Program-made: the position numbers and the translations under genes
The notes under the pieces: generated by a model
Database searches by the model: none
The model's input: only the letters and a program-made list of their open reading frames with translations
What the model was told of the DNA's origin: nothing
NCBI GenBank assembly: GCA_903828595.1
Contig: CAIKMS010000015.1
Span: 62,001 to 126,000 of the forward strand
Length of the DNA: 64,000 bases
Direction of reading: 5' to 3'
Source: an uncultured Pseudomonadota bacterium
Lineage (GTDB): Bacteria; Pseudomonadota; Gammaproteobacteria; Steroidobacterales; Steroidobacteraceae
Shown here: positions 1 through 9,083 of the stretch, piece after piece
How the letters are laid out: the number at the start of each line of letters is the position of its first letter
Position numbering within the stretch: the stretch's first letter is position 1

Positions 1-356
1 CTGCGATAAAGCAACGGGAAGTCGACGAGCGCATCGTGCTCGATGACAGCCAGGTGCTCAGCGTTGTTGAAAAAATGGTCAAAACTCGACGCGAGTCGGT
101 CGTGCAATTCGAGGCCGGTAATCGGCCGGAACTGGCTGCCAAAGAAACCGCTGAGATCGCGTTGTTGCAGGCTTATCTGCCAACGCCGTTTAGCGCCGAA
201 GAATTAGACGCGGTCATTAAGGCCGCCATTGAGTCCTCCGGTGCTACCTCCATGAAAGACATGGGCAAGGTCGTCGCCTGCGTAAAAACGGCGGCCGCAG
301 GCCGTGCGGACATGAGCGCGGTCAGCGCTCGCGTTAAAGCCCTGCTGACTCCGTAA
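1..356 (+). CDS. yqeY: GatB/YqeY domain protein, 3' part only
   Basis: C-terminal part of a YqeY-family protein, a small protein related to the tail domain of the GatB amidotransferase subunit; its own role is poorly defined. The frame is open to the left edge from base 3 and begins AIKQREVDERIVLDD, a block that lies inside YqeY proteins, so the true start is upstream of the window. A GTG at 36 is internal. The stop TAA is at 354-356. The order yqeY-dnaG-rpoD is the macromolecular-synthesis block common in Proteobacteria, usually with rpsU upstream. The gap to dnaG is 63 bases, so co-transcription is likely. Confidence 0.9.
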   Translation, partial: AIKQREVDERIVLDDSQVLSVVEKMVKTRRESVVQFEAGNRPELAAKETAEIALLQAYLPTPFSAEELDAVIKAAIESSGATSMKDMGKVVACVKTAAAGRADMSAVSARVKALLTP

Positions 357-419
357 TTTCGATGAATCGCAGCCTTTGAGGCTGCATCATCCAAAGAAAT
401 TTAGCGGTATGCTTTAGTC

Positions 420-2234
420 ATGGCAGGCCGTATCCCGCAAAATTTCATAGACGAAGTCGTTGCGCGCACCGATATTGTGGAGATCATCGGCACGCGCATT
501 GCGCTCAAAAAAGCCGGCCGCGAATGGAAAGCCTGCTGCCCGTTTCATGGCGAAAAGACTCCGTCTTTCACAGTCTCCCAAACCAAGCAGTTCTACCACT
601 GCTTTGGCTGCGGTGCGCACGGCACCGCCTTAGGCTTTTTAATCGAACACGACCGAATGAGCTTTGTGGAGGCGGTGGAAGACCTTGCTAACCGGGCAGG
701 GCTGGAAATTCCGCGCGAGGGCCCCAGCACCCCTTCAGATCGGGATCGCCAGGAAAGCGATCTGTTTGCGCTGATGACTCAGGCCGACCAGCACTTTCGT
801 GAGTGCCTTAGAGACAGCGACCGAGCCAAAGACTATTTAAAAGGCCGTGGGTTAAGCGGCGAGACGGCCGCGCGCTACCACTTAGGCTACGCGCCACCGG
901 GCTGGGATGCCGTCCTCAAAAAGTTTGGCGCTACGGAAGCAGGACGCACCGCCTTAAGTGACTGCGGATTAATCATCGAGCGCTCCGGCGATAGCGATAA
1001 GGCCGTGTCTAACGGCTTTTATGACCGCTTTCGAGACCGGGTCATGTTCCCGATTCGCGATTCGCGGGGTCGAGTCGTCGGCTTTGGTGGACGGGTGATT
1101 GATCAGGGCGAGCCTAAGTATTTGAACTCGCCCGAGACTGCGTTATTTCACAAGGGTCGCGAGCTATACGGACTGTATGAAGCCCGCCAAGAACTGCGCC
1201 AGATCAACCAGTTACTGATCGTAGAAGGCTATATGGACGTGGTGCGCCTGGCCCAGGCCGGCATTCACTACGCCGTGGCAACCTTGGGCACGGCAACTAC
1301 CCCGGAACATCTGAACCGTTTGTTCAGGGTCTGCAGTGACGTTGTTTTTTGCTTTGACGGCGACCGCGCGGGGCGACAAGCGGCTTGGCGAGCCCTGGAA
1401 ACCTCATTGACCCACGCTCGTGATGGCCGCCAACTGAAATTCTTATTTCTGCCAGACGGCCATGACCCTGACACGTTGGTGGCTGAGGAAGGCAAGGCGG
1501 CCTTTGAGCAGCGACTCTCACAGGCCATGCCGCTGTCCGAATACCTGGTAACCCACCTGGCCCAGCAGATCGATCGGGATACCGTCGACGGTCGCGCCAA
1601 ACTCGCCGAACTTGCTCGCCCGTTGGTTCAAAAACTGCCGGCCGGTGTCTATCGCGAACTTTTGATTGATCGACTGGCCAGCGAAGTGCGAATGCCCTCA
1701 CCGCGCTTAGCCGGCTTACTCGGATTAAACGAGACCCAGTCAGGCAACACCACCACCGGTGGCTATACCCGGCCACTAGCCCCCACTCGCAGTTACGGAC
1801 GGGGCAATCTAACCAGCCAGGCCATTGCCCGGGTGCTGCAAAACCCCGGAGCCGCCCGTTACTTAGGCCCGGTGGAGTCGTTGCGCCAAGGCGTTGAGGA
1901 TCGTGGCCTGGAGGTTCTGCTGGAATTGGTTCAGTGCTTACATGGCGAGCCCCACCTGAGTTCTGCACAGCTGGTGGAGCGTTGGCGCGACAGACCGGAG
2001 CACGAGCGGCTTTCCGAGCTCACCAGCATGCCCTTGCCTGAGCTTAAAGAAGAGGCGATCGGCCTTGAACTGGCTGCGATCATCGAAAAAATACGCGCCG
2101 AGCGAGGGCCCGAGCGTCGCTGGAGCGAGTTAATTGCCAAGGCCGAATCCGTGGGGCTAAACGAAGCAGAAAAAGCTGAACTGCTGACCCTGCAACGGCA
2201 AGCCCGCGCCACGGCGACCCAAGCCCGGCATTAA
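420..2234 (+). CDS. dnaG: DNA primase DnaG
   Basis: DNA primase makes RNA primers at the replication fork with DnaB helicase. The 604-residue product is close to the usual length of about 580-600. The N-terminal CHC2 zinc finger is intact (C40-x2-H43, C61-x2-C64). The catalytic core carries the TOPRIM signature E269-GYMD and the D313-G-D315 metal-binding pair. The last 150 residues or so match the helicase-binding domain. The ATG at 420 is followed directly by the typical primase N-terminus (MAGRIPQNFIDEVVART). It lies between yqeY and rpoD, the standard context. Long open frames on the opposite strand inside this gene are shadows. Confidence 0.98.
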   Translation: MAGRIPQNFIDEVVARTDIVEIIGTRIALKKAGREWKACCPFHGEKTPSFTVSQTKQFYHCFGCGAHGTALGFLIEHDRMSFVEAVEDLANRAGLEIPREGPSTPSDRDRQESDLFALMTQADQHFRECLRDSDRAKDYLKGRGLSGETAARYHLGYAPPGWDAVLKKFGATEAGRTALSDCGLIIERSGDSDKAVSNGFYDRFRDRVMFPIRDSRGRVVGFGGRVIDQGEPKYLNSPETALFHKGRELYGLYEARQELRQINQLLIVEGYMDVVRLAQAGIHYAVATLGTATTPEHLNRLFRVCSDVVFCFDGDRAGRQAAWRALETSLTHARDGRQLKFLFLPDGHDPDTLVAEEGKAAFEQRLSQAMPLSEYLVTHLAQQIDRDTVDGRAKLAELARPLVQKLPAGVYRELLIDRLASEVRMPSPRLAGLLGLNETQSGNTTTGGYTRPLAPTRSYGRGNLTSQAIARVLQNPGAARYLGPVESLRQGVEDRGLEVLLELVQCLHGEPHLSSAQLVERWRDRPEHERLSELTSMPLPELKEEAIGLELAAIIEKIRAERGPERRWSELIAKAESVGLNEAEKAELLTLQRQARATATQARH

Positions 2235-2386
2235 CGACCAAAGGCGAGGGCGCGTTAAATCGCCCCTGGCCAGGCCGCTTTGCCGCAAGGGGGTAGGAAA
2301 AAAATTCGTAACAGGAACCTGCGCGAGCAGGGCGTTGTCTGTTAATCTATTCGGCTAATTTCTCTGCGGACTAGGGGGTCTTCCTC

Positions 2387-4258
2387 TTGAGCGAAAATAA
2401 CAAGCGGGCTACCCATGTTGCTGACGAGCGCCAATCGCAGCTCAAGCGACTGATTGCTAAAGGCAAAGAACAGGGTTATCTGACCTACGGCGAGGTCAAC
2501 GACCACCTGCCTAGCGAAATCGTCGATCCGGAGCAGATCGAAGACATCGTCAACATGATCAATGACATGGGAATTCCCGTGTACGAGAAGGCGCCTGACG
2601 CCGAGACGTTGATCCTGTCAGAAGGCCCGGTCGCCACCGACGACGAAGCCGTAGAAGAAGCCGCTGCCGCGCTGGCAACAGTGGATGCTGAATTTGGCCG
2701 CACTACCGACCCTGTCCGCATGTACATGCGTGAAATGGGCACGGTCGAGTTGTTGACCCGCGAGGGCGAGATTCGGATTGCTAAGCGCATCGAGGAAGGT
2801 CTGGATGCTGTACGTCGTGCGCTGGCCAACTTCCCGGCAACCTTTGACCTGCTGCTGAAGGCTTACGAGCCCGTCAAAGCGGGTCAGGGTCGTCTGGTAG
2901 ACATCATTGTTGGCTTTGTGGACCCCAACGCACCGGATGAAATCGCCCAGCCGCAGAATCCTAAGCTCATGGCGCTGGAAAAGGCCGATGACGCTGAGAG
3001 TGAGGACGAGGAAGGCGGCGAAGAAGAGGAAGCGTTAGAGACCGGTCCGGATCCGGAGGAAGCCGCCAAGCGCTTTGCCGACATTGCCAAACTGCACCAG
3101 CAGGTTGTCAAAGCACTTGATGAGAAGGGTAGCAACGACTCCAAAACCCAGAAAACCCGCGAAAAGCTGGCCGCTCAGTTCTTGGAACTGAAGCTTGCGC
3201 CTAAGATGTTTGAAATTCTGATTGGCAACTTGCGTGAATACCTCACGACCATCCGTGGTCTGGAGAAAGAGATCATGCAGATCTGTATTCGTCAGGCTGG
3301 CATGCCACGCAAGGATTTCATCGCGATCTTCCCAAAGAATGAGACGACGCCAGACTGGATCGACAAGCAGATCCGCGCGAAGCGTAAGCACTCGGCGCCG
3401 CTGGCGAAGCTCAAACCCGACATTATTGAGCGCCAGGTTCACATTCTTGCTCTGGAAGAAGCGCTGCATCTGACGATTCATGAGATCAAGGAAATCAACC
3501 GTGAAGTGGCTGTTGGCGAGGCGCAAGCCCGTCGCGCCAAAAAAGAGATGGTTGAGGCCAACCTGCGCCTGGTTATTTCGATTGCCAAGAAGTACACCAA
3601 CCGCGGATTGCAATTCTTGGATCTGATCCAGGAAGGCAATATTGGCTTGATGAAGGCCGTTGATAAGTTTGAGTATCGTCGCGGCTATAAGTTCTCGACC
3701 TACGCCACCTGGTGGATTCGTCAGGCCATCACCCGCTCTATCGCCGATCAGGCCCGCACCATTCGTATTCCGGTGCACATGATAGAAACGATCAATAAGC
3801 TGAACCGTATCTCGCGCCAAATGCTTCAGGAAATGGGCCGTGAACCCACACCTGAAGAGTTAGCGGTGCGCATGGAAATGCCTGAGGACAAGGTCCGCAA
3901 GGTACTCAAAATCGCCAAGGAACCCATCTCGATGGAAACTCCGATTGGCGATGACGAGGACTCGCATTTGGGTGATTTCATCGAAGACACCGCTGTGCAA
4001 TCGCCGCTGGAGTCGGCGACCATGGAATCTCTCAAGGAAACCACGCACTCGGTCTTGGCTCAACTCACGCCGCGTGAAGCCAAAGTCCTGCGGATGCGCT
4101 TTGGCATTGACATGAATACCGACCATACCTTGGAAGAGGTCGGCAAACAGTTTGACGTCACGCGCGAGCGTATACGTCAGATTGAAGCTAAGGCCCTACG
4201 TAAGTTGCGCCATCCTAGTCGTTCGGAGCAGCTACGCAGCTTCCTGATGGAAGACTAG
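2387..4258 (+). CDS. rpoD: RNA polymerase primary sigma factor (sigma-70)
   Basis: Housekeeping sigma factor, 623 residues, full length for the gammaproteobacterial type. Region 1.1 occupies roughly residues 1-80. Region 1.2 begins near 108 ([11 protein letters not shown]). A long acidic non-conserved region, with a Glu/Asp-rich run near 205-225, precedes region 2 at about 391 ([17 protein letters not shown]), which includes the -10 recognition helix ([12 protein letters not shown]). Region 4 ends with the -35-binding helix-turn-helix near 582 ([20 protein letters not shown]). The start is a TTG; an AGGGGG Shine-Dalgarno at 2373-2378, 8 bases upstream, supports it, and the protein then begins [12 protein letters not shown] strong terminator follows. 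Confidence 0.98.
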   Translation: MSENNKRATHVADERQSQLKRLIAKGKEQGYLTYGEVNDHLPSEIVDPEQIEDIVNMINDMGIPVYEKAPDAETLILSEGPVATDDEAVEEAAAALATVDAEFGRTTDPVRMYMREMGTVELLTREGEIRIAKRIEEGLDAVRRALANFPATFDLLLKAYEPVKAGQGRLVDIIVGFVDPNAPDEIAQPQNPKLMALEKADDAESEDEEGGEEEEALETGPDPEEAAKRFADIAKLHQQVVKALDEKGSNDSKTQKTREKLAAQFLELKLAPKMFEILIGNLREYLTTIRGLEKEIMQICIRQAGMPRKDFIAIFPKNETTPDWIDKQIRAKRKHSAPLAKLKPDIIERQVHILALEEALHLTIHEIKEINREVAVGEAQARRAKKEMVEANLRLVISIAKKYTNRGLQFLDLIQEGNIGLMKAVDKFEYRRGYKFSTYATWWIRQAITRSIADQARTIRIPVHMIETINKLNRISRQMLQEMGREPTPEELAVRMEMPEDKVRKVLKIAKEPISMETPIGDDEDSHLGDFIEDTAVQSPLESATMESLKETTHSVLAQLTPREAKVLRMRFGIDMNTDHTLEEVGKQFDVTRERIRQIEAKALRKLRHPSRSEQLRSFLMED

Positions 4259-4308
4259 TTAGCGTTATGCAAGCCGACTGAGAGTCGGTATTGGAAAGCC
4301 TGCTATCA

Positions 4309-4338
4309 AGCCCACTGATGCCCGTCAGTGGGCTTTTT
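4309..4338 (+). terminator. Intrinsic terminator of rpoD
   Basis: Perfect 10-bp stem AGCCCACTGA / TCAGTGGGCT (4309-4318 with 4325-4334), 6-base loop, followed by a T-rich tract. It lies 50 bases after the rpoD stop codon. A smaller hairpin (CCGACT/AGTCGG, 4274-4288) precedes it. Confidence 0.88.
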
Positions 4339-4410
4339 GTTTGTTTGGAGAATTCATTCTTTGGCAAATTAGAATGATTAGAGGCCAAAGCTTTAAAAAC
4401 GCGCCATCTT

Positions 4411-5163
4411 TTAGCGAACACCGCGCACCGGTGGACCATCGCCCGCAGAAGGCAGTGGATCCTTACCATCAGACCAGCGATAAACCGCCCGGGAGTGAAT
4501 CTTGTGGTAATTCCAGGCCTCTAAGGTGACTTCTAGCTCAAGGGTTTTTGGCAGTGCGCCTTCATGCACTACCTCCTCAATGGACACATGGCGCGGGTCA
4601 TCACTACGGATCACGAAGCGATCACCCGACCAACCGGCCCTCACCCGTCGCGATCCGTACCGGTCCGTCATGCTCACCGCATCCGCATTTCCAGGCGCGA
4701 ACTCTCGTCGACTGTCACCTTGGACCAGCACCCACAGGTTCGGCTGCTGCTCAATTTGTAGCGTGCCTGAGGGCACCACGATGGAGCGCACGAACTGAGC
4801 ACGATCCGAGGGCCTAAGTCGGGGTCCATTGTCATCGATGATCACGACTTGATCAGCGCTGGACTGCGAGCGCCGACTGCCACGTCGTGAATCATCCGCA
4901 CGGTTGTCCTGGTCAACGGGTACGCCGAAGGCATAGGGGTCCGGTACGTTTGGCGCGCGCGGCTTGATGGGCTTGGGGGCTGCTGCGGCAATCAACTTGT
5001 TCGCGTCATCACTGAGCGTCGGATCTAAGATCCACCGGCCGCTCCAGTCGTGGCTGCGCGCAGACTGGGTCAGAAGCGGGCTGCTAAAACATCCGTTCAG
5101 AGCAGTCGTTATTGCCAGGCTAGCGATCCACAACCCGAATCGGCGAGAGTCTTTTAGCACCAT
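4411..5163 (-). CDS. Predicted lipoprotein of unknown function
   Basis: 250-residue protein with a lipoprotein signal peptide: a hydrophobic stretch from about residue 10 ending in the lipobox LNGC, with lipidated Cys near position 25. The mature part has a Pro/Arg/Ser/Asp-rich linker (about 60-105), then a beta-rich section with Trp, Arg and Asp repeats (QGDSRREFAPG, WSGDRFVIRSDD, LEVTLEAWNYHK). I recognise no named family. It is the last of three minus-strand genes separated by about 50-60 bases (6568 down to 4411), all encoding exported small proteins, so it may share their transcript. Anchoring in the outer membrane, facing the periplasm, is inferred from the lipobox. Confidence 0.75.
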   Translation of the reverse strand: MVLKDSRRFGLWIASLAITTALNGCFSSPLLTQSARSHDWSGRWILDPTLSDDANKLIAAAAPKPIKPRAPNVPDPYAFGVPVDQDNRADDSRRGSRRSQSSADQVVIIDDNGPRLRPSDRAQFVRSIVVPSGTLQIEQQPNLWVLVQGDSRREFAPGNADAVSMTDRYGSRRVRAGWSGDRFVIRSDDPRHVSIEEVVHEGALPKTLELEVTLEAWNYHKIHSRAVYRWSDGKDPLPSAGDGPPVRGVR

Positions 5164-5220
5164 GCTCTACCCGGGTGAATCGCACACGATGAGGCCCAAA
5201 GGCTCACCGCGCGCTTTAGC

Positions 5221-5922
5221 TTATCGAGCGCTGTAACCGCGGCCTTCCAGACACGACATCATGGCCCGAAAATAATCAGAGCGCTTGGTAGCAGCATCGG
5301 ATCCGCTGACACCTCCACCCGCTTGAGTGGGATCATAACCGGTCTGCTCATTGGCCCACTTGTGGCACTCATAACGATCGGTCGCCTGTTGTTCTGCCGA
5401 CTGCCCATTACGCGGATACGCAAACACGTTATCGCTCTCAGGGCCCGGGCCGCCCTCTTGTGCCGCTGCAGCCCCTTCGGGTGGTGGCACGACCTCATAG
5501 CCGGTATCGGGATTGCGATACACGTAGTAGGCGTTGTTGTAGTAGTAGTACGGCGTTCCGCTCACCCAGAGGGTGCTGTAGCCCCACGGCAACCACGGAA
5601 CGAACGCGCCAAACGGAGGCCCGCCAATAATCCAGCGCCCGCCGTAAGGGTGATACCAGTGACCGCCTTGATACCAATAGTGGCCACCACTCGCGTGCAC
5701 CGCGTATCCGGCATTCGACGCATAGCCGGGTTGCGACATCCCTGCCCCTGCCCAAGCATGACCGCCGCCGGGATGGCCACCAATGGGATGATGACCGGAG
5801 CCTTCGTGCGGCTCTGCGTGAGCCGCCACCGAAAAGACCATGGTCGCCGTTATTAAAACCCCAGCCACGCCCATCGGGCGTGCCCATCGCAAGGACCGGC
5901 GGCGAGAATTGAAAGCCTTCAT
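5221..5922 (-). CDS. Exported His/Gly/Tyr-rich protein with DUF6515-like core
   Basis: About 233 residues from the ATG at 5922, chosen because GAGGTAA lies 7 bases upstream and a signal peptide follows at once (MKAFNSRRRSLRW..., cleavage near AHA-EPHEG). The mature protein has a His/Gly-rich section (GHHPIGGHPGGGHAW), then aromatic repeats (YWYQGGHWYHPYGGRW, TPYYYYNNAYYVYRN, YEVVPPPE) like DUF6515 proteins. The C-terminal 60 residues hold a two-part cysteine motif, YECHKWANEQTGYDP and later MMSCLEGRGYSAR, also found in the product of the adjacent gene at 5975-6568. Function is unknown; a periplasmic or cell-surface role is inferred. Confidence 0.72.
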   Translation of the reverse strand: MKAFNSRRRSLRWARPMGVAGVLITATMVFSVAAHAEPHEGSGHHPIGGHPGGGHAWAGAGMSQPGYASNAGYAVHASGGHYWYQGGHWYHPYGGRWIIGGPPFGAFVPWLPWGYSTLWVSGTPYYYYNNAYYVYRNPDTGYEVVPPPEGAAAAQEGGPGPESDNVFAYPRNGQSAEQQATDRYECHKWANEQTGYDPTQAGGGVSGSDAATKRSDYFRAMMSCLEGRGYSAR

Positions 5923-5974
5923 AACAATTACCTCGATAGCACTAAGGCCCAGACTCTTTATGCATCCCACGCTC

Positions 5975-6568
5975 TTAACGTACGGTATAGCCGCGTCCGT
6001 CCAAGCACGCGCTCAGCGCACGCCGGTAATTAATCGCTTGAACTGCCAGGTTACCGTCCCGCAGGTTTTGCGCATTCTGTGCCGCTTGGGCGTTAGCCTG
6101 CGCGGCCGCAGCGTGCGCCCGATCGTTCTGCGCAGACTCTACGGCCCCGCCTAACACGGCACCGGCGACCAAACCCACCAGCGTGCTGGGACCCGGATTC
6201 CAGGGATTAGCCACCGCAGCTCCCACCAAAGCACCGGTTGCCGCACCGGTCACCACGCCGGAACCAGGCGCCGGACCCACGGGCACGGCGCGCATCCCCA
6301 CCGGCGGTGGCGGTGGCGGTGGCCGACTCGGATCGAATCCCGTCTGCTGCGTGGCCCATTGGGCACATTCGTACTTGTCACGATCGAGCTGCTCTGGCGT
6401 CTGACCACGCGCCGGTGCGGCATATACCGTCGTATCGGGCATCACCAAGGGTGATGGTGGGGGTGGCAGTCGATGCTGGGGCACGGTTGTGACGCAGCCG
6501 GAGGCCATTAGCGTCATTGTCGCAACAGCGCCACCACGCAGGATCCAAGACGTAACCGGGCAATTCAT
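5975..6568 (-). CDS. Glycine-zipper lipoprotein sharing a split Cys domain with its neighbour
   Basis: About 197 residues from the ATG at 6568 (GAGG 6 bases upstream); an in-frame ATG at 6580 is an alternative start. The signal peptide ends in a lipobox (LMASGC). After a Pro-rich linker comes YECAQWATQQTGFDP, a poly-Pro run, then two glycine-zipper segments (VVTGAATGALVGAAVANP and STLVGLVAGAVLGGAVE), an Ala/Gln/Asn-rich helix, and a C-terminal ALSACLDGRGYTVR. The first and last blocks match the C-terminal motif of the neighbour at 5221-5922, with the zipper inserted between them. Glycine-zipper lipoproteins usually sit in the outer membrane; the specific role is unknown. Confidence 0.75.
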   Translation of the reverse strand: MNCPVTSWILRGGAVATMTLMASGCVTTVPQHRLPPPPSPLVMPDTTVYAAPARGQTPEQLDRDKYECAQWATQQTGFDPSRPPPPPPPVGMRAVPVGPAPGSGVVTGAATGALVGAAVANPWNPGPSTLVGLVAGAVLGGAVESAQNDRAHAAAAQANAQAAQNAQNLRDGNLAVQAINYRRALSACLDGRGYTVR

Positions 6569-6768
6569 AACAAACCTCATGAAACCTATAACCATCGTAT
6601 ATAACGCGTCGTGACCGCCAGGGTTGACTGTGCCTAAACGGGTCGTCGCACGCCAAAGTCTGGACCTGTTCGCCAGTGTCTGCCTATTACACGGACAGAC
6701 CTGACCCCGTAAAGTTCTGCAAAGCCTAAGTCAGCGCCCTTTTTAAGGCCTTAATCGCCGTTCAACAA

Positions 6769-7110
6769 CTAAATACCCCACGTTACGTCTTTTTGAGCGT
6801 TAAAGGCGCGCTCGAGCAAGTCCATGAATGGGTTAAGTCGCGTCGCCAGCGGCACGCTAGGCGGCGGCGCCCGATCATCGGCCTGCCGGTCGTCAGCCTC
6901 CTGATCGTCAGCCTCACCTACTGCCACCGGAGCTTGTTCGGCCTCAGTCGCTACTGCTGCGCGCAGACGCGTCAGCAGCGTAGGAATATCTGCCCAGACA
7001 ATAACCCCTCGCTCGCCAGGCGCTCTGCCGGCATGGCGCAAAATGGCTTCTCCCACCTCACCGGTGTAAGTCACGGTAGGACCACACGACGCAGTAAACT
7101 GATACAGCAT
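6769..7110 (-). CDS. DUF1840 family protein
   Basis: 113-residue cytoplasmic protein matching the DUF1840 layout: an N-terminal MLYQFTASCGPTVTYTGEVGEAILR block, a central GVIVWADIPTLLTRLRAA, a variable acidic linker (about 65-80, Asp/Glu/Ala-rich) and a closing PFMDLLERAFNAQKDVTWGI. The family is common in beta- and gammaproteobacteria and has no assigned biochemical role that I know of. It stands alone, divergent from the ABC exporter at 7256. The 200 bases to its left (6569-6768) show no gene. Confidence 0.85.
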   Translation of the reverse strand: MLYQFTASCGPTVTYTGEVGEAILRHAGRAPGERGVIVWADIPTLLTRLRAAVATEAEQAPVAVGEADDQEADDRQADDRAPPPSVPLATRLNPFMDLLERAFNAQKDVTWGI

Positions 7111-7255
7111 AAAAGGCCTCGCGGATACTCTGGATAATCGCCATCAACGACCTTAAAAACTGACGCCGATGCGTTTGCCGCAGGCGTAGCTTAATCTGCC
7201 CCATTCTACGCCCAAACAGTTGGGATCCAATGACCCTACGTGGGATCATAGCGCT

Positions 7256-9031
7256 ATGAAATCTCCATCCGATCGACCTAAAGGCCAATCCTTACGCCCT
7301 CTACGAGCGCTGTACCCTTTTCTTAAACCCTATCGCATGACCATGATTGCCGCCCTGGTGGCGCTCCTGGTTGCCGCCGCGGCCATGCTCACCCTGCCGG
7401 TAGCGCTGCGCCAGCTTATTGACCAGGGTTTGACGGCCAGCGACTCCGGCACGATCAATCGTTACTTTCTCGGCTTTCTAGCCGCCGCTGTGATCTTTGG
7501 TGTATTCGCTGCTCTGCGCTTTTATCTAGTCAGCTGGCTAGGCGAGCGAATCGTTGCGGATTTGCGCAGCCGTGTGTACTCACGCGTGATTCGGATGGAC
7601 CCCACCTTTTTCGAGGTCACCCGTACGGGTGAGGTTCTGTCACGACTAACCACCGATACGACCTTGGTGCAGTCGATTGCCGGGGTGAATTTGTCAATCA
7701 CGCTGCGCTCGATACTCAACGGTATAGGCGCCTTGGTGATGCTCGCCCTGACTAGCGCCAAACTGATGGCCATTATCGTGATTGTCATTCCGCTGATCGT
7801 ACTGCCATTGATGACGCTGGCTCGGCAGGTCCGCGGACTCTCACGCGATTCGCAGGATCGCATTGCCGATACCAGCGCCTTGGCTGATGAGACGCTCAAT
7901 GCCATTCAGACGGTGCAGGCTTTCACCATGGAAGACTTGCAGGCCAATCGTTACACGCAAGCCGTGGAGTCGGGCTTTAGCACCGCTATTCGTCGCATCA
8001 AGGTCCGCGCATTGCTGACCGCTATTGGCATGATTTTAGTCTTTGGTGGCATCACCTTTGTCCTGTGGCTGGGCGCGCAGGCCGTGGTGAGCAAGCAGAT
8101 GACCGGTGGTGCGCTCACGCAGTTTTTGGTCTACGCCGTCCTCGTTGGAGGTTCAGCGGCGAATCTGATCGAGATGTGGGGTGAACTGCAACGCGCCGCC
8201 GGCGCCATGGAGCGCTTAGCCGAGTTACTGGTGGCAGAACCCGCGCTAGGGGAACCTGCCAGCCCGACCGTGTTGCCGGCTCGGGTAACCGGTAGCCTTC
8301 AGTTGGAAGCCGTGACTTTTCACTACCCTTCCAGACCGGATACCGCTGCCTTAAAAAACCTGTCGTTGATGATAAGCCCCGGTGAAACCGTGGCATTGGT
8401 CGGGCCCTCAGGGGCCGGCAAAAGCACCTTGTTTCAACTGCTGCTGCGATTTTACGACCCGCAAGCCGGTCACGTCCGGCTCGATAACATCGATCTGACT
8501 CAGCTGGCGCCGCGAACGCTACGTGCACAAGTAGGGTTTGTCCCCCAAGACACGGTGTTGTTCGGCGCAAGCGCGCGCGACAACATTCGTTACGGCCGAC
8601 CCGATGCTAGCGACGCGGCGATTGAATCCGCCGCTAAAGCCGCCGCGGCTGATGAGTTTATTCGTGCCCTACCTGAAGGGTATGACACCTTTTTAGGGGA
8701 GCGAGGAACCCGCCTATCCGGGGGCCAACGGCAACGCATTGCGATTGCACGCGCGATTTTAAAAGATCCGCCAGTCCTGCTACTGGATGAGGCAACCAGC
8801 GCTTTGGATGCTGAGTCCGAACAAGCCGTGCAGATCGCCTTAGAGGGGCTCATGCAGCACCGCACGACACTGATCATCGCCCACCGCCTAGCCACGGTAC
8901 TTAAGGCAGATCGAATCATCGTGATGGATCAGGGTGAGTTTGTCGCCTCCGGCAGCCATACCGAGCTTTTGAGCAGTTGCCCCCTGTACGCGCGCTTAGC
9001 GGCCTTACAGTTCTCCACGGCACACGCTTAA
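7256..9031 (+). CDS. MsbA-related ABC exporter (permease-ATPase fusion)
   Basis: Half-transporter of about 591 residues that would work as a homodimer in the inner membrane. An N-terminal six-helix ABC exporter domain (about 20-300) carries the family's RFYLVSWLGERIVADLR and FFEVTRTGEVLSRLTTDTT stretches, typical of the proteobacterial MsbA-related group (TIGR02204). The nucleotide-binding domain has Walker A GPSGAGKST near 382, signature LSGGQRQRIAIARA near 488, and Walker B PVLLLDEATSALD, with the H-loop in IIAHRLAT. I chose the ATG at 7256 over an in-frame TTG at 7220 because conserved sequence begins only after it. Substrate is unknown; lipid or drug export is the usual guess. Confidence 0.92.
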   Translation: MKSPSDRPKGQSLRPLRALYPFLKPYRMTMIAALVALLVAAAAMLTLPVALRQLIDQGLTASDSGTINRYFLGFLAAAVIFGVFAALRFYLVSWLGERIVADLRSRVYSRVIRMDPTFFEVTRTGEVLSRLTTDTTLVQSIAGVNLSITLRSILNGIGALVMLALTSAKLMAIIVIVIPLIVLPLMTLARQVRGLSRDSQDRIADTSALADETLNAIQTVQAFTMEDLQANRYTQAVESGFSTAIRRIKVRALLTAIGMILVFGGITFVLWLGAQAVVSKQMTGGALTQFLVYAVLVGGSAANLIEMWGELQRAAGAMERLAELLVAEPALGEPASPTVLPARVTGSLQLEAVTFHYPSRPDTAALKNLSLMISPGETVALVGPSGAGKSTLFQLLLRFYDPQAGHVRLDNIDLTQLAPRTLRAQVGFVPQDTVLFGASARDNIRYGRPDASDAAIESAAKAAAADEFIRALPEGYDTFLGERGTRLSGGQRQRIAIARAILKDPPVLLLDEATSALDAESEQAVQIALEGLMQHRTTLIIAHRLATVLKADRIIVMDQGEFVASGSHTELLSSCPLYARLAALQFSTAHA

Positions 9032-9083
9032 AAACCGCTCCGAGAGTTAGGCGTAAAGGCCGCAAGGTCGGTATCCTCGCGCC

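Noticed and set aside
36-356. GTG at 36 as the start of YqeY
   Set aside because: Conserved YqeY sequence is already in frame from base 3, so the gene begins outside the window.
1324-1968. A 214-codon minus-strand frame inside dnaG
   Set aside because: It is a shadow of the conserved primase reading frame, with no ribosome site or recognisable domain.
3035-3820. A 261-codon minus-strand frame inside rpoD
   Set aside because: It lies opposite the most conserved sigma-70 regions, so the open frame follows from rpoD codon bias.
5323-5856. A 177-codon plus-strand frame opposite the His/Gly-rich exported protein
   Set aside because: The minus-strand gene has a ribosome site, signal peptide and a motif shared with its neighbour; the plus frame has none of these.
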